Shown: positions 36,833 to 46,332, counted from the stretch's first letter. The stretch is DNA of 64,000 bases from Psychrobacter sp. 72-O-c (GCF_904846605.1 NZ_CAJHBI010000001.1:62001-126000); one strand, 5' to 3'. The notes: a model not told the origin generated them from the letters alone. Made by a program: numbers and translations.

Positions 36833-38935
36833 ATGAAATCAAACACTTTTAATTATAGTCTGTTAGCCGTTGGTGTCGCTGCTGTTCTGGGTATCAGCAC
36901 TACTGCTAACGCAGTCGACAGTGGCACAACAACAACGGACGTAAGTATCACCAACCAAGCTAGTGCCAGCTATAACGTTGGTACTGTAAAGCAGCCTGAT
37001 GTTGTATCTAATGAAGTTAAGATCACCGTTTCAGAAAAGGTATCATTTTCATTAGTAGCTGACAATGACGATTCAGCAGCGGGTGGTCAGCAAGGCGATG
37101 ATACAAACATCAAAGAAAAAGTAGCACCTAATGGATTCGCAGTATTTAGGCATACTTTGACTAATACGGGTAACCGCGACGATATCTATACTGTAAACCT
37201 GACCGGAGCTGATACAAAGTATAATCCGAGCAGCTCTACTGTCTCATTCGAGATATATAACAAAGATCAAGTTCCTGGTACAGATGACCCAGTTTTTACT
37301 GGAGAAAATATTTCCTATGCGGATACCAATGGTCAGGAATTTCCTCTAGAAATGGGGCAGTTTATCAAGTTTACTCTCAATGCCAAAACTATTGGTAACA
37401 AAGGCGAGGAAGTTCAACAACTAACCATATCTGCCAAGAGTAAAGCCTTAACTGATAATGGAGCTGGAGTTAACACTCTTACCAACACTGACGGCTCATT
37501 CACTAGGCTCCCTACCTTTGGTATCGTTAAGACCATTACTAATGGCCTAGACCTCAATGATATGGGTGATACTGCTACTTATAAAGTGGTCGTAACCAAC
37601 CAAAGTACTGACTTTAGTACTGATGCGACTGACATTGATATTGCTGATTTCCTACCGGCCGGTTTAGTTCTCGCAGTACCTCTTACTTCCACTAATATCA
37701 GTCCCAGTAGTACTGCTACTGTAGGTGATATCGATGCTAGTGCTGCAGGTGATTCCGGCTTTAATGTTACTGGTAACACTATACCAGTGGGTCAAAATAT
37801 CACCTTCCTCTTTACAGTCAAACAAGGTGGCTCAGGTACGCTTGATCCTGCCACTGCCATCAACCACGTCACCGTTACTGATGACTTAGATAATGGTGCG
37901 ACTGATGGTAATACGCTTGTTGATAGTACAGACACTGGCAAGGAACTACTCGTTGATGTTTTCTACCCTACTACCGAGACTAACTATACCGACGGTGGTC
38001 AGCGAACACTTGAAACAGGTGATGACTCAACTGGACCATTGTCAATAGGAGGCACTATCCAGCGTGCTCTAACTCTAAGTGGTGTTACTGTCAGAGAAAT
38101 TGCACCGACCTCAGGTACCCTTGGTCAAGTGACTCATACAACGGTCATTACCAACACGGGTAAAGACGTCGAGGGTAGCAACGCCGGCGAGTTAACGTTC
38201 ACTATCGATGATAATGATGCTGATGCGCCAGATGCGATTAATATAGTACCTGGTAGCGTCACTGTCACTTATTATCCGGATGGTGATGACACTACAACAC
38301 CAACTGTAGTAGATAAGGAAATCAAAGCTGTCGATGGAGTCTATGATATTAAAAGCGCATTGCCTGGTGGTATAGCCACTGATGGCACTGTTACGATTAA
38401 CTATAAAGTCTCCTCAGTCGATGCTCCTCTATACTCACCATCGAACACTACTACTCCTACATTTGAAGACACTATTGTCACCTTGATTCCAAAGCTAGAA
38501 GGCGCACCTACAATACCTCCAGTAACAGATGTAACAACGGTACGCGGCTTAGTGCTGCTCAAAACCCAAGCGATAGATAAAACTTGTAGCGGTAGTGCAA
38601 CAACATTCGTTTCTACACCTCTTACTGATGATGATGGTGCTAAGCCTGGTGAGTGTATTATTTATAAAGTCCAAGCTCAAAACACCTCTTCTGCTGATGC
38701 GAGCTCTTCAACAGGGGTAGGGTTTGATATTACCAATATAGTTATCTTAGACGCATTCTCCAACTTTGAGAATGAAGCTGACTATGAAGTAGACTCTGTA
38801 ACTACTACTAAGGGTACAGCGGCTCAGAATTCAGATAATGTTACGACTACTATTGATACCTTAGCGCCTCAAGAAACGGCAACCATGCAGTTTTCAGTCA
38901 AAATCAAAACCGCTCGTGTGATTACAACACCATAA
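36833..38935 (+). CDS. Secreted multi-DUF11 surface protein, module 2
   Basis: A 700-aa exported protein: signal peptide MKSNTFNYSLLAVGVAAVLG and following residues, cut after TTANA. The mature part begins with SITNQASASYNVGTVKQPDV, the same opening type as the module 1 protein, and continues with several DUF11-like beta domains (GDTATYKVVVTNQSTDFSTD, DFLPAGLVLAV, HTTVITNTGKDVEGSNAGEL). The C-terminal domain has cysteines at about residues 585 and 608 (KPGECIIYKVQAQN). Sequence similarity to the 670-aa protein is low outside the opening and the last domain, although length, order and composition agree. No anchor or lipobox. Probably the variable surface component. Confidence 0.8.
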   Translation: MKSNTFNYSLLAVGVAAVLGISTTANAVDSGTTTTDVSITNQASASYNVGTVKQPDVVSNEVKITVSEKVSFSLVADNDDSAAGGQQGDDTNIKEKVAPNGFAVFRHTLTNTGNRDDIYTVNLTGADTKYNPSSSTVSFEIYNKDQVPGTDDPVFTGENISYADTNGQEFPLEMGQFIKFTLNAKTIGNKGEEVQQLTISAKSKALTDNGAGVNTLTNTDGSFTRLPTFGIVKTITNGLDLNDMGDTATYKVVVTNQSTDFSTDATDIDIADFLPAGLVLAVPLTSTNISPSSTATVGDIDASAAGDSGFNVTGNTIPVGQNITFLFTVKQGGSGTLDPATAINHVTVTDDLDNGATDGNTLVDSTDTGKELLVDVFYPTTETNYTDGGQRTLETGDDSTGPLSIGGTIQRALTLSGVTVREIAPTSGTLGQVTHTTVITNTGKDVEGSNAGELTFTIDDNDADAPDAINIVPGSVTVTYYPDGDDTTTPTVVDKEIKAVDGVYDIKSALPGGIATDGTVTINYKVSSVDAPLYSPSNTTTPTFEDTIVTLIPKLEGAPTIPPVTDVTTVRGLVLLKTQAIDKTCSGSATTFVSTPLTDDDGAKPGECIIYKVQAQNTSSADASSSTGVGFDITNIVILDAFSNFENEADYEVDSVTTTKGTAAQNSDNVTTTIDTLAPQETATMQFSVKIKTARVITTP

Positions 38936-39000
38936 ACTTAACTTGAGATTACAACTTTCAACTTAAATTAAACTTTTAATTTCAGCGTATATTTTTAAAG

Positions 39001-39062
39001 TCTATAAGTATCTACAGGTACTTATAGATATTCCCTAGCCTGGATTTACTTAGGCTAGAGGA
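39001..39062 (+). promoter_or_regulatory. Two stem-loops between module 2 genes 2 and 3
   Basis: Stem-loop A: TCTATAAGTA (39001-39010) pairs perfectly with TACTTATAGA (39019-39028). Stem-loop B: CTAGCCT (39035-39041) pairs with AGGCTAG (39052-39058), with further outer pairs. Their position matches the two stem-loops in module 1 but the sequences differ. There is no T-tract after B, so an mRNA-processing or stability role is as likely as termination. Confidence 0.65.
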
Positions 39063-39102
39063 ATCTAGCACTCCCCATTTTGTTTTATTGGATAAGCGAC
39101 AT

Positions 39103-42100
39103 ATGACAGCTCATTTAATGACATCGTCTAAACACATGCCATTGCGCACCGCCAAGGTCTCTGCGTTGACGCTAACTATGTTTCTTATGCAATCAAATAC
39201 TGCCCTAGCGGCACCTAATCCTCTGCTACAGTTCATCGAGAACACTGCTAACGCCAGTTATATTATCAATAACGGTACTAACTTCAATCTAAGTAGCACT
39301 TCTAACCAAGTAAGTGTCCAGTCGTCTGCTTTTCCTCAGTATGGTATCTCCTTAGAATCGCCACTAAGAAAGACGGTAGAGCCAGGTAAGACAGTTAGTT
39401 GGAAAAACGTTCTTACAAACACCAGCTACAGCGATCAGACTATCGATTTGTCGCTTATCATAGCTAATAGCTTGTCGAACATAAAAGTCTATCAAGACTT
39501 GAATGATAACGGCATTTTCGATGGTGCAGATAAAGAAATTAAGTTAGATAAGAATCTAACCACTCAGATTACTTTGGGTCAAAGTGAAAGCATCGACCTC
39601 ATCGTTGAAGCGCTATCTGACCCTAGTGCCGTAGAAGGTAGTACTGCCGATATCGAAATCGATGCCATTGTTGTAGAAGACCCTTCAGTAAAAGCCGCCA
39701 CTGTAACAGATAGTTTAATTATTGTTACCCCTAGCATTAACTTTATGAGCAGTGACTGGGCGATCAATAGCAAAGGCACTTCTCAGATAGGCGAAAATAT
39801 TTATCTACAAGCCAGCTATGCGCAGTGTAACGCTGACCCTGATGAGCAAGATCAAGTCTGGGTCGCTATTACGTCTCCTGCAACAGGTGATATCTATTCG
39901 TTAAAAGCTTTAGAAATCCCAGATGATGTTACGGGAAAATACAATACTGGTAAATTTCGCCTAAACGCGCGAACTGAAAATAACGCTAACGCTATTGATG
40001 ACAAGATTGTCCAGACACTACAAGGTGATACTTTAGGAGCAGAATTGGTCGCCTGTATTGATCCTGAGCTTCCTCTAAACCAAAAGCCCAACCAATCTGA
40101 CTTTACAACTTTTATCAGCGGCTATACCAGTAAGATCGATATCGTTGACGGAAACCCTAGCTTACAAGTCGAAAAAGAAGGCGATGTTAAAACAGCATCT
40201 TTAGGTGACTATGTTAACTACAGTATAACTGTTAAAAACGATGGAAAAGCGACTGCTTATGATGTTGAACTAAAAGACGCATTGCCACGCGGCTTTGATT
40301 ATGTCGAAGGCACAGTTCGTTATACTGAAAATAGTTTAAAAATTGATAAAGCTCAGACTAATGATTTTAAGACTGAAGGTAAATACCAAGTCCTAAGTTT
40401 GGGTGATATGGATGTAGGCACAAGTAAAAAAATAACCTATCGTGTGCTTATCGGATCATCAGCACTCGGCGGTGACGGTGTCAACCGCGCTACTGCTCAT
40501 GGTCGTGATAAAAAAGATGATGCTGGCAAGGTGCTTACTTCAAGAGAAGCCCAGTGGAAGATCGAAGTAGATCGCGGCGTGATGAATACTGACGGTATTA
40601 TTATCGGTAAAGTCTATCACGACATCAATCGCGACGGTATTCAACAAAAGGCTGACGGCGAGCTGGGAGTGGCTGGCGTCCGTATCTATATGGAAAACGG
40701 CAACTTTATCGTCACTGATCCTGAAGGTAAATATAACTTTTATGGGATTAGTGCCAAGACTCACGTCTTAAAGGTGGACCGCACTACCTTACCTAGAGAA
40801 ACAGAACTAATTATCCAAAGCAACCGTAACGCTGGTGATGCCGGTAGCCGCTTTGTCGATCTCAAATACGGCGAGCTACATCGTGCTGACTTTGCCATTG
40901 TCGGCGGGATGGCAGACAGTACCGAACGCTTAAACCAAGAGCTGGTTGCTCGTAGCAAGAGCATTAGTGCTAAAAATGATAGCTTAGAGCAAGCGGTTAA
41001 AAGCGAGCTGACCCTAGATCCTGATTACAATCGCGATTATAAAGATAACGTTGATGCGACTGGCTGTAAGTCTAATGATATATTAGACCAAGGTATTAAT
41101 TGTGACTCAGCGATAGTAGCTGACATGGTCAATCCTAGTGCTGCACGTGTAGATATGAGCATTACGACTGTTGCTCCACCAGTAGAGAAAGAGCTCGAAG
41201 AATATTTAAAAGAAGTGGCTAACAACGACGTTGCCTTTATTAATTTATCAGCAGATCAACAACTTAGTACTTACAAGCAGATGGTACAAGTACAAGCGCC
41301 ATTAGGCTCTATATTCACCCTTTACGCCAATGATAAAGCGGTATCAGAGCAACAAATTGGTAAAACCGCTGAACAAGAAAAACAAAACGTTACTGCTTTT
41401 GATTACTATGCGGTAGATCTAAAACGTGGACGTAATACCCTACGTGGCGTCGCAACCGATGTGAATGGTAAAGTCATCTCTGAGAAGACCATTGAGGTCT
41501 TAACGCCAGATAGTTTGCAAGCCATCGACTATCGTACCCAAGAGCAGTTAGTACAAGCGGATGGCGTAAGCGAATATCAGATGGTCATTAGTTTAAAAGA
41601 CCGTGATAACCGTCCGTATATCGCATCAACGCCTATTACTATCGATACCAATATTGGCCGTATTAATCTACCAGATAGCAGTAAAGACCAAGCGGGCACG
41701 CAAGTTACTGTAAATGGCGGCGAGCTGTTAGTTTCCGTAATTGCGCCTAGTGTACCGGGTAAAGGCGAGTTGGTAGTTGATACTGGCAGCAGTAAGCAAG
41801 TGATTCCGCTACAGTTCACCGCCAAATTGCGTCCTCTTATCGCCGTCGGTATTGTTGAAGGGGCGATATCGCTCAAGGACTTCGACGGTGGTAATATTAC
41901 CGATGCTCAAGGAGCGTTCGAACAAGAGCTGCAAGAATTCGCTGGTAATGACGATTACTCGGCGACTGGTCGCGCCGCTATGTTCCTAAAAGGCAAAGTA
42001 CGCGGCGACTATCTACTTACCCTAGCCTACGATAGTGATAAAAAAGGCGAGCGCCTATTTCGTGATATTGAGCCGGGCGAGTATTATCCTGTGTATGGCG

Positions 42101-44493
42101 ACTCATCAGCCAAAGGCTTTGACGCTCAGTCTACTAGTAAGCTGTATATTCGCCTTGATAAAGGCCGCTCATTTGCCATGTATGGCGATCTAAAAACCCA
42201 AATCGAAAATGATGATGGCATTAAGTTAGGTCAATACAATCGTACTTTGACAGGGGTTAAAGCCCAATACGAAGATGCCAATACCCGCATTACTACGTTT
42301 GCCGCTGAGACCAGCTCGTCGCAACGCGTGAACGAAACTCGTGGTCTAGGCATCTCAGGCCCTTATCCGCTCGCTGGAAACTTCGATGCGGTATTAGAGA
42401 ACTCTGAGACTATAGAAGTTATCACTCGTGATGCTAATAATTCGGGGCTTATCATTCGCCGCGAGACCCTTACCCGCTTTGCTGATTATGAAATCGATCC
42501 TATTAGCCGTAGCTTATACTTAAAAGCGCCGATTGCCAGCCAAGATATTGAGGGTAATCCTATCTATTTGCGCGTGACTGTTGAAGTAGACGAAGGCGGC
42601 GAGAAATATTGGGTTGGCGGTGTGGCAGCTAAGCAACAACTGACTGATAAAGTGTCTATCGGCGGCAGCTATATTAATAGTGATGACCCGCTGAATAAAG
42701 AACAACTTGCCAGCGTTAACAGCGTGGTTAGGATCAACGACAAATTAAGACTAGTCGCAGAATACGCGATGAGCAAAGCTGAATATATCGACAAAGACTT
42801 GGAAATAACTGACCCAGATTTTAAAAACCCTAATTACCAACCAAGCAATCAAATTAATACAAAGTCATTAAATGATAGTAATACTGAAGGCAATGCATTA
42901 CGTATCGAACTGGACTACGATAATAAAAATACGCGTGCTAAAGCTTACTATAATGATGCCGATATAGGTTTTGTCACTGGGGCTTCTCCGTTGACTGCTG
43001 GACGTACGGAGTCTGGTGTAGAGGTGACTCACGCACTCAATAATAAAACAACCGCGCTTAAGTTTGAGGGTGTACGCACCACAGACCATACTACTGAAGC
43101 CAGTCGCGAAGGCGTACAAGCTAGCGTTGAGCAACGCTTAAGCAAAAATATCGTTGGTGAAGTTGGTGTACGTTACTATAAACAACAAGCCACCGCCGCC
43201 TCGCGTAATATCCAAGCAGCAACCGACGTAGTAGATGTCACTGATGATACTGTTTTTAAGGACGACATCATCAATCAGTCGGCGCTTAATGGCGTTAGTA
43301 GTGCAGAGAAAGACATTGAAGGCACCACTGCCCGCGCCCGTGTTACTGCCCGTTTGCCCAAGCTAAACAATGCCTTAGTGTTTGCTGAATACGAGCAAGA
43401 TATCGATCATAGTAGTCGCAATGCCACCTCTATCGGTGGGGAGACGCCACTAGGTAACCTTGGTCGGCTTTACGCCCGCCATGATTTAATCAACAGCTTA
43501 TCAGGCAGTTATGGTCTTGATGATACCGATGAGCGTCAGCGTACGGTTGTTGGTTTTGACGCCACTTACATGAAAGACGGTAAAGTCTATAGCGAGTACC
43601 GCTTGCGTGACGCCGTTAGTGCACGCGAAGCTGAAGCCGCTATTGGTCTAAAAAATAAATGGTATGTACAAGAAGGTTTGACTCTAAGCACTTTATTTGA
43701 GCGTGTTGAGTCGCTGGAAGGCGAAAAAGACAGTACCGCGACCGCCGCCGGTTTTGGGGTTGAATATCTGGCAAAAGAAAACTATAAAGCCTCAGGGCGT
43801 TTTGAGAAACGCTGGGGTGATACTAGTGACACCTTACTCGGTAGCGCTGGTGTTGCTTACCGTTATACTGATGATATAACCTTACTGGCAAAAGACATTT
43901 ATTCACGGGTGGATTATGATGACGGTAATCGCACTATCAATCGTTTTCAGCTGGGTGCGGCCTACCGTGACTATGACAGCAACCAACTCGACATGCTTGC
44001 AAAGCTTGAATATCGTCTCGATGATAACGCCACTGGGGACGACCCTTATAAAAAGAATGCGCTGGTATGGTCATGGAACGGCAATTACCATCCAACACGG
44101 CCGTTAACTTTGTCTGGTCGTTACGCAGGTAAATACACAGAATATACTGCGGATAGTATATCTAGTGATAATACTGCTCATGCCGTCTATGGTCGTGGAC
44201 TTTATGATATTAGCGAGCGCTGGGATATTGGCTTGCAAGCTGGTACTTACTGGAATAAGCAAGCTGATGATTTATCCTATATGCTAGGTGCTGAAATTGG
44301 CTATAGTCCAATGACTAACTTATGGCTGTCACTTGGTTATAACTTTATGGGCTTTGAAGATGAAGATATCGCCTATGATGACAGCACTCAAGAAGGCGCT
44401 TACTTTAGATTGCGCTTTAAGTTTGATGAAGATTTGTTTAAAAGTGATGACCCGCGTAAAAACCAACGCTTAAATGATGAGCCTAGCTTGTAA
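39103..44493 (+). CDS. Giant DUF11/SdrD-B/Ig-like outer-membrane barrel protein, module 2
   Basis: A 1796-aa paralogue of the protein at 27656-32992, with the same domain order. It has a signal peptide (ending ...SNTALA), N-terminal beta domains with cysteines in ASYAQCNAD and LVACIDPEL, and a DUF11 domain (LGDYVNYSITVKNDGKATAY). An SdrD-B-like domain (GKVYHDINRDGIQQKADGEL), an Ig-like domain and a long C-terminal beta region ending GAYFRLRFKF follow. The tail after the beta-signal is slightly longer (RLNDEPSL). The SdrD-B-like and C-terminal regions are highly similar to module 1, while the first ~330 residues are more diverged. The frame opens with a TTG at 39088; I prefer the ATG at 39103, downstream of a GGA. 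Localisation is inferred. Confidence 0.82.
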   Translation: MTAHLMTSSKHMPLRTAKVSALTLTMFLMQSNTALAAPNPLLQFIENTANASYIINNGTNFNLSSTSNQVSVQSSAFPQYGISLESPLRKTVEPGKTVSWKNVLTNTSYSDQTIDLSLIIANSLSNIKVYQDLNDNGIFDGADKEIKLDKNLTTQITLGQSESIDLIVEALSDPSAVEGSTADIEIDAIVVEDPSVKAATVTDSLIIVTPSINFMSSDWAINSKGTSQIGENIYLQASYAQCNADPDEQDQVWVAITSPATGDIYSLKALEIPDDVTGKYNTGKFRLNARTENNANAIDDKIVQTLQGDTLGAELVACIDPELPLNQKPNQSDFTTFISGYTSKIDIVDGNPSLQVEKEGDVKTASLGDYVNYSITVKNDGKATAYDVELKDALPRGFDYVEGTVRYTENSLKIDKAQTNDFKTEGKYQVLSLGDMDVGTSKKITYRVLIGSSALGGDGVNRATAHGRDKKDDAGKVLTSREAQWKIEVDRGVMNTDGIIIGKVYHDINRDGIQQKADGELGVAGVRIYMENGNFIVTDPEGKYNFYGISAKTHVLKVDRTTLPRETELIIQSNRNAGDAGSRFVDLKYGELHRADFAIVGGMADSTERLNQELVARSKSISAKNDSLEQAVKSELTLDPDYNRDYKDNVDATGCKSNDILDQGINCDSAIVADMVNPSAARVDMSITTVAPPVEKELEEYLKEVANNDVAFINLSADQQLSTYKQMVQVQAPLGSIFTLYANDKAVSEQQIGKTAEQEKQNVTAFDYYAVDLKRGRNTLRGVATDVNGKVISEKTIEVLTPDSLQAIDYRTQEQLVQADGVSEYQMVISLKDRDNRPYIASTPITIDTNIGRINLPDSSKDQAGTQVTVNGGELLVSVIAPSVPGKGELVVDTGSSKQVIPLQFTAKLRPLIAVGIVEGAISLKDFDGGNITDAQGAFEQELQEFAGNDDYSATGRAAMFLKGKVRGDYLLTLAYDSDKKGERLFRDIEPGEYYPVYGDSSAKGFDAQSTSKLYIRLDKGRSFAMYGDLKTQIENDDGIKLGQYNRTLTGVKAQYEDANTRITTFAAETSSSQRVNETRGLGISGPYPLAGNFDAVLENSETIEVITRDANNSGLIIRRETLTRFADYEIDPISRSLYLKAPIASQDIEGNPIYLRVTVEVDEGGEKYWVGGVAAKQQLTDKVSIGGSYINSDDPLNKEQLASVNSVVRINDKLRLVAEYAMSKAEYIDKDLEITDPDFKNPNYQPSNQINTKSLNDSNTEGNALRIELDYDNKNTRAKAYYNDADIGFVTGASPLTAGRTESGVEVTHALNNKTTALKFEGVRTTDHTTEASREGVQASVEQRLSKNIVGEVGVRYYKQQATAASRNIQAATDVVDVTDDTVFKDDIINQSALNGVSSAEKDIEGTTARARVTARLPKLNNALVFAEYEQDIDHSSRNATSIGGETPLGNLGRLYARHDLINSLSGSYGLDDTDERQRTVVGFDATYMKDGKVYSEYRLRDAVSAREAEAAIGLKNKWYVQEGLTLSTLFERVESLEGEKDSTATAAGFGVEYLAKENYKASGRFEKRWGDTSDTLLGSAGVAYRYTDDITLLAKDIYSRVDYDDGNRTINRFQLGAAYRDYDSNQLDMLAKLEYRLDDNATGDDPYKKNALVWSWNGNYHPTRPLTLSGRYAGKYTEYTADSISSDNTAHAVYGRGLYDISERWDIGLQAGTYWNKQADDLSYMLGAEIGYSPMTNLWLSLGYNFMGFEDEDIAYDDSTQEGAYFRLRFKFDEDLFKSDDPRKNQRLNDEPSL

Positions 44494-44604
44494 ATAGTTA
44501 TAACTGGCTTATAATCTGCCTACAACTTACCGCTATGGCTATAGAATGACTCTATAGCTAGCTAGTGGCCAGTTAACTAATCATCGTAATACAAGGTTGG
44601 CGTT

Positions 44605-45438
44605 ATGTTTAACCCTACAACTCTAGCGACTGAATCAGCCGCTAGCAGACCTCAGCTGTTTCAATTATTGACACGCACTGTGTTATCAGCGGCATTGTTA
44701 CTAACACTTATGCCATCTGTGCAAGCAGCGGGTAACAATATTCCAGATAACGCTAAAAATGTCTCAACGACTACTTTTTCTGATGTTTTTAAAGAACGGG
44801 CAACTGCTTGTCATAACGGCATTGAAGCACAAACTTCGAATTCAAAACATTCCAATCACCAAAGTTCACAGCGTCAGAATATAGATTGTATGCTCACCCA
44901 GTTACGTGTGTATCAACAACCAGCTGACCACTCCTCACGTCAACAATACTTCGCCTATAAAGCTCAAGCTTGGCTCAATTATGCCTCCTATGAAGACAGC
45001 ATCAAGAGTCGCTCATCTGCAGGCGTACATGCTTTACAGAGCGCTACTGCTATCTTGAAAGCGCTGCAAAATTCTGAAGAGAGTAGCCTCAACTTAACGA
45101 TCGATATTCCCTCGACGTCTGCATTGATGCGCCCTGATCTGTGGGCGAATTTAGTTGCTCTAAAAGACAGTGGTGGCATAACGACTGCGCCACGTGAGCT
45201 GGCATTTAGTGAAGTCGCTTTAATTTGGGCAGCAGCTAACCACTGTGATCACGGCTGGCGCCAGTCAGCTAGCCAGTTCCGTATGGCCGATCGCTGGTTA
45301 GAACAAGCACGCGAAGCTTATGTCAATGCACACGATTCAAAAACCAACGCGGCACTTGAAGAGTTAATAAATGACTATTACAAACAGTATGCGCCATTAG
45401 ATCCGAATGATGATAATTGTCGCGGTCAGGTATTGTAG
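44605..45438 (+). CDS. Exported protein of unknown function downstream of module 2
   Basis: A 277-aa protein with a signal peptide after a polar 25-residue lead (LLTLMPSVQA is the end of the hydrophobic core). The mature part is helical rather than beta-rich: a region with CHNGIEAQ and IDCMLTQLRVYQQPADHSSR, then AYKAQAWLNYASYEDSIKSR, and a second half with AFSEVALIWAAANHCDHGWR and MADRWLEQAREAYVNAH. It resembles periplasmic alpha-helical (TPR-like) proteins, but I do not recognise the family. AAGG site before the ATG; 111 bp after the barrel gene and on the same strand, so co-transcription is likely. Module 1 has no counterpart. Confidence 0.72.
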   Translation: MFNPTTLATESAASRPQLFQLLTRTVLSAALLLTLMPSVQAAGNNIPDNAKNVSTTTFSDVFKERATACHNGIEAQTSNSKHSNHQSSQRQNIDCMLTQLRVYQQPADHSSRQQYFAYKAQAWLNYASYEDSIKSRSSAGVHALQSATAILKALQNSEESSLNLTIDIPSTSALMRPDLWANLVALKDSGGITTAPRELAFSEVALIWAAANHCDHGWRQSASQFRMADRWLEQAREAYVNAHDSKTNAALEELINDYYKQYAPLDPNDDNCRGQVL

Positions 45439-45589
45439 TTGAACACTCAAACCCTAAATATAAAAGCGATACATAGATAAATGCGTGTGGCTGCTTTAAG
45501 TTGTACCGACTACATCTACCGATTGGTTTATTAAGCTTTATTTTTAAATAAGTTACTCTTAAATATTTACTTTGAAGAAAATTAATCAA

Positions 45590-45618
45590 AAAAAAGCTGG
45601 CATCTTGCCAGCTTTTTT
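45590..45618. terminator. Bidirectional terminator
   Basis: Perfect 12-bp stem AAAAAAGCTGGC / GCCAGCTTTTTT with a 5-nt loop. It lies between the plus-strand 277-aa gene and the minus-strand TetR gene and has an A-run on one side and a T-run on the other, so it can end both transcripts. Confidence 0.9.
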
Positions 45619-45639
45619 ATTGTGTTTTTATCAAATATT

Positions 45640-46332
45640 TTAACGATTTTTACGAGGTAACTTTTCTGGCAGATAGCAGCGTAGGTAGGCGATAGACGCT
45701 GTATTGGCTTCTTGTAGATAGTTATCTGTGATACTACCGTGACGACGATAAGACAAAGTAAAGATACCGTTCACTATGCTATAGGCAATCAGTAAAGTGT
45801 CCTGAATGTCTTCAAACTTTGGCATCTGATAACGCTCTGATAGACGCTTATATATCAAATCAACAATTTGATGGTCCATATCTTCACCAAAGCTATCGCC
45901 TTCAAAATCTGGTGTATTGGTATCGTAAATCAGTTTGGCTTTAGTGGTATCAGCATGATAGATATCTACGCAGCGGCTAATTAGAGCGTTCAAATACCCT
46001 TGCCATCTATCAAAATCAACAGTCTCAACGGTCGTTAATATTTCTAGGATTTCAATAGCGTTCAAAAAACGCAATGCTAAAAATATTGCTTCGATATTAG
46101 GAAAGAAATGATAGGCAGAAGCTCTTGGAATACCCGCTTCTTCGCACACAGCAGCCAAAGTAATATCGTTAATAGCATGAGTTTCACTCAGTTTTTTGGC
46201 ACCCATCAATAGTTTTTGACGGCGTACGCGACCCTGCTGACTGGTAAACTTAAACTTATTAGGTACCAGTTTTTTTGCTAGCTCTGAATCTACCAACACG
46301 TCTTCTATTTTGTCGTCTGTATATTCACTCAT
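45640..46332 (-). CDS. TetR-family transcriptional regulator
   Basis: A 230-aa regulator. After ~30 polar residues comes the TetR helix-turn-helix (about 36-85: RQKLLMGAKKLSETHAINDI then TLAAVCEEAGIPRASAYHFF). A helical ligand and dimer domain to the C-terminus follows (FLNAIEILEILTTVETVDF, LLIAYSIVNGIFTLSYRRHG). It is convergent with the surface module and upstream of nothing on its own strand except, across 218 bp, the nuclease-like gene. Ligand and targets are unknown; autoregulation is usual in this family. Confidence 0.88.
   Translation of the reverse strand: MSEYTDDKIEDVLVDSELAKKLVPNKFKFTSQQGRVRRQKLLMGAKKLSETHAINDITLAAVCEEAGIPRASAYHFFPNIEAIFLALRFLNAIEILEILTTVETVDFDRWQGYLNALISRCVDIYHADTTKAKLIYDTNTPDFEGDSFGEDMDHQIVDLIYKRLSERYQMPKFEDIQDTLLIAYSIVNGIFTLSYRRHGSITDNYLQEANTASIAYLRCYLPEKLPRKNR

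Noticed and set aside
24967..38935. Sortase-anchored or lipoprotein surface proteins
   Set aside because: No LPXTG-type motif and no lipobox cysteine after the signal peptides; the organism appears Gram-negative.
27656..44493. Two-partner secretion (TpsB-like) interpretation of the giant proteins
   Set aside because: No POTRA domains or FhaC motifs; the barrel-like region is C-terminal to surface-type domains and the partners lack a TPS domain.
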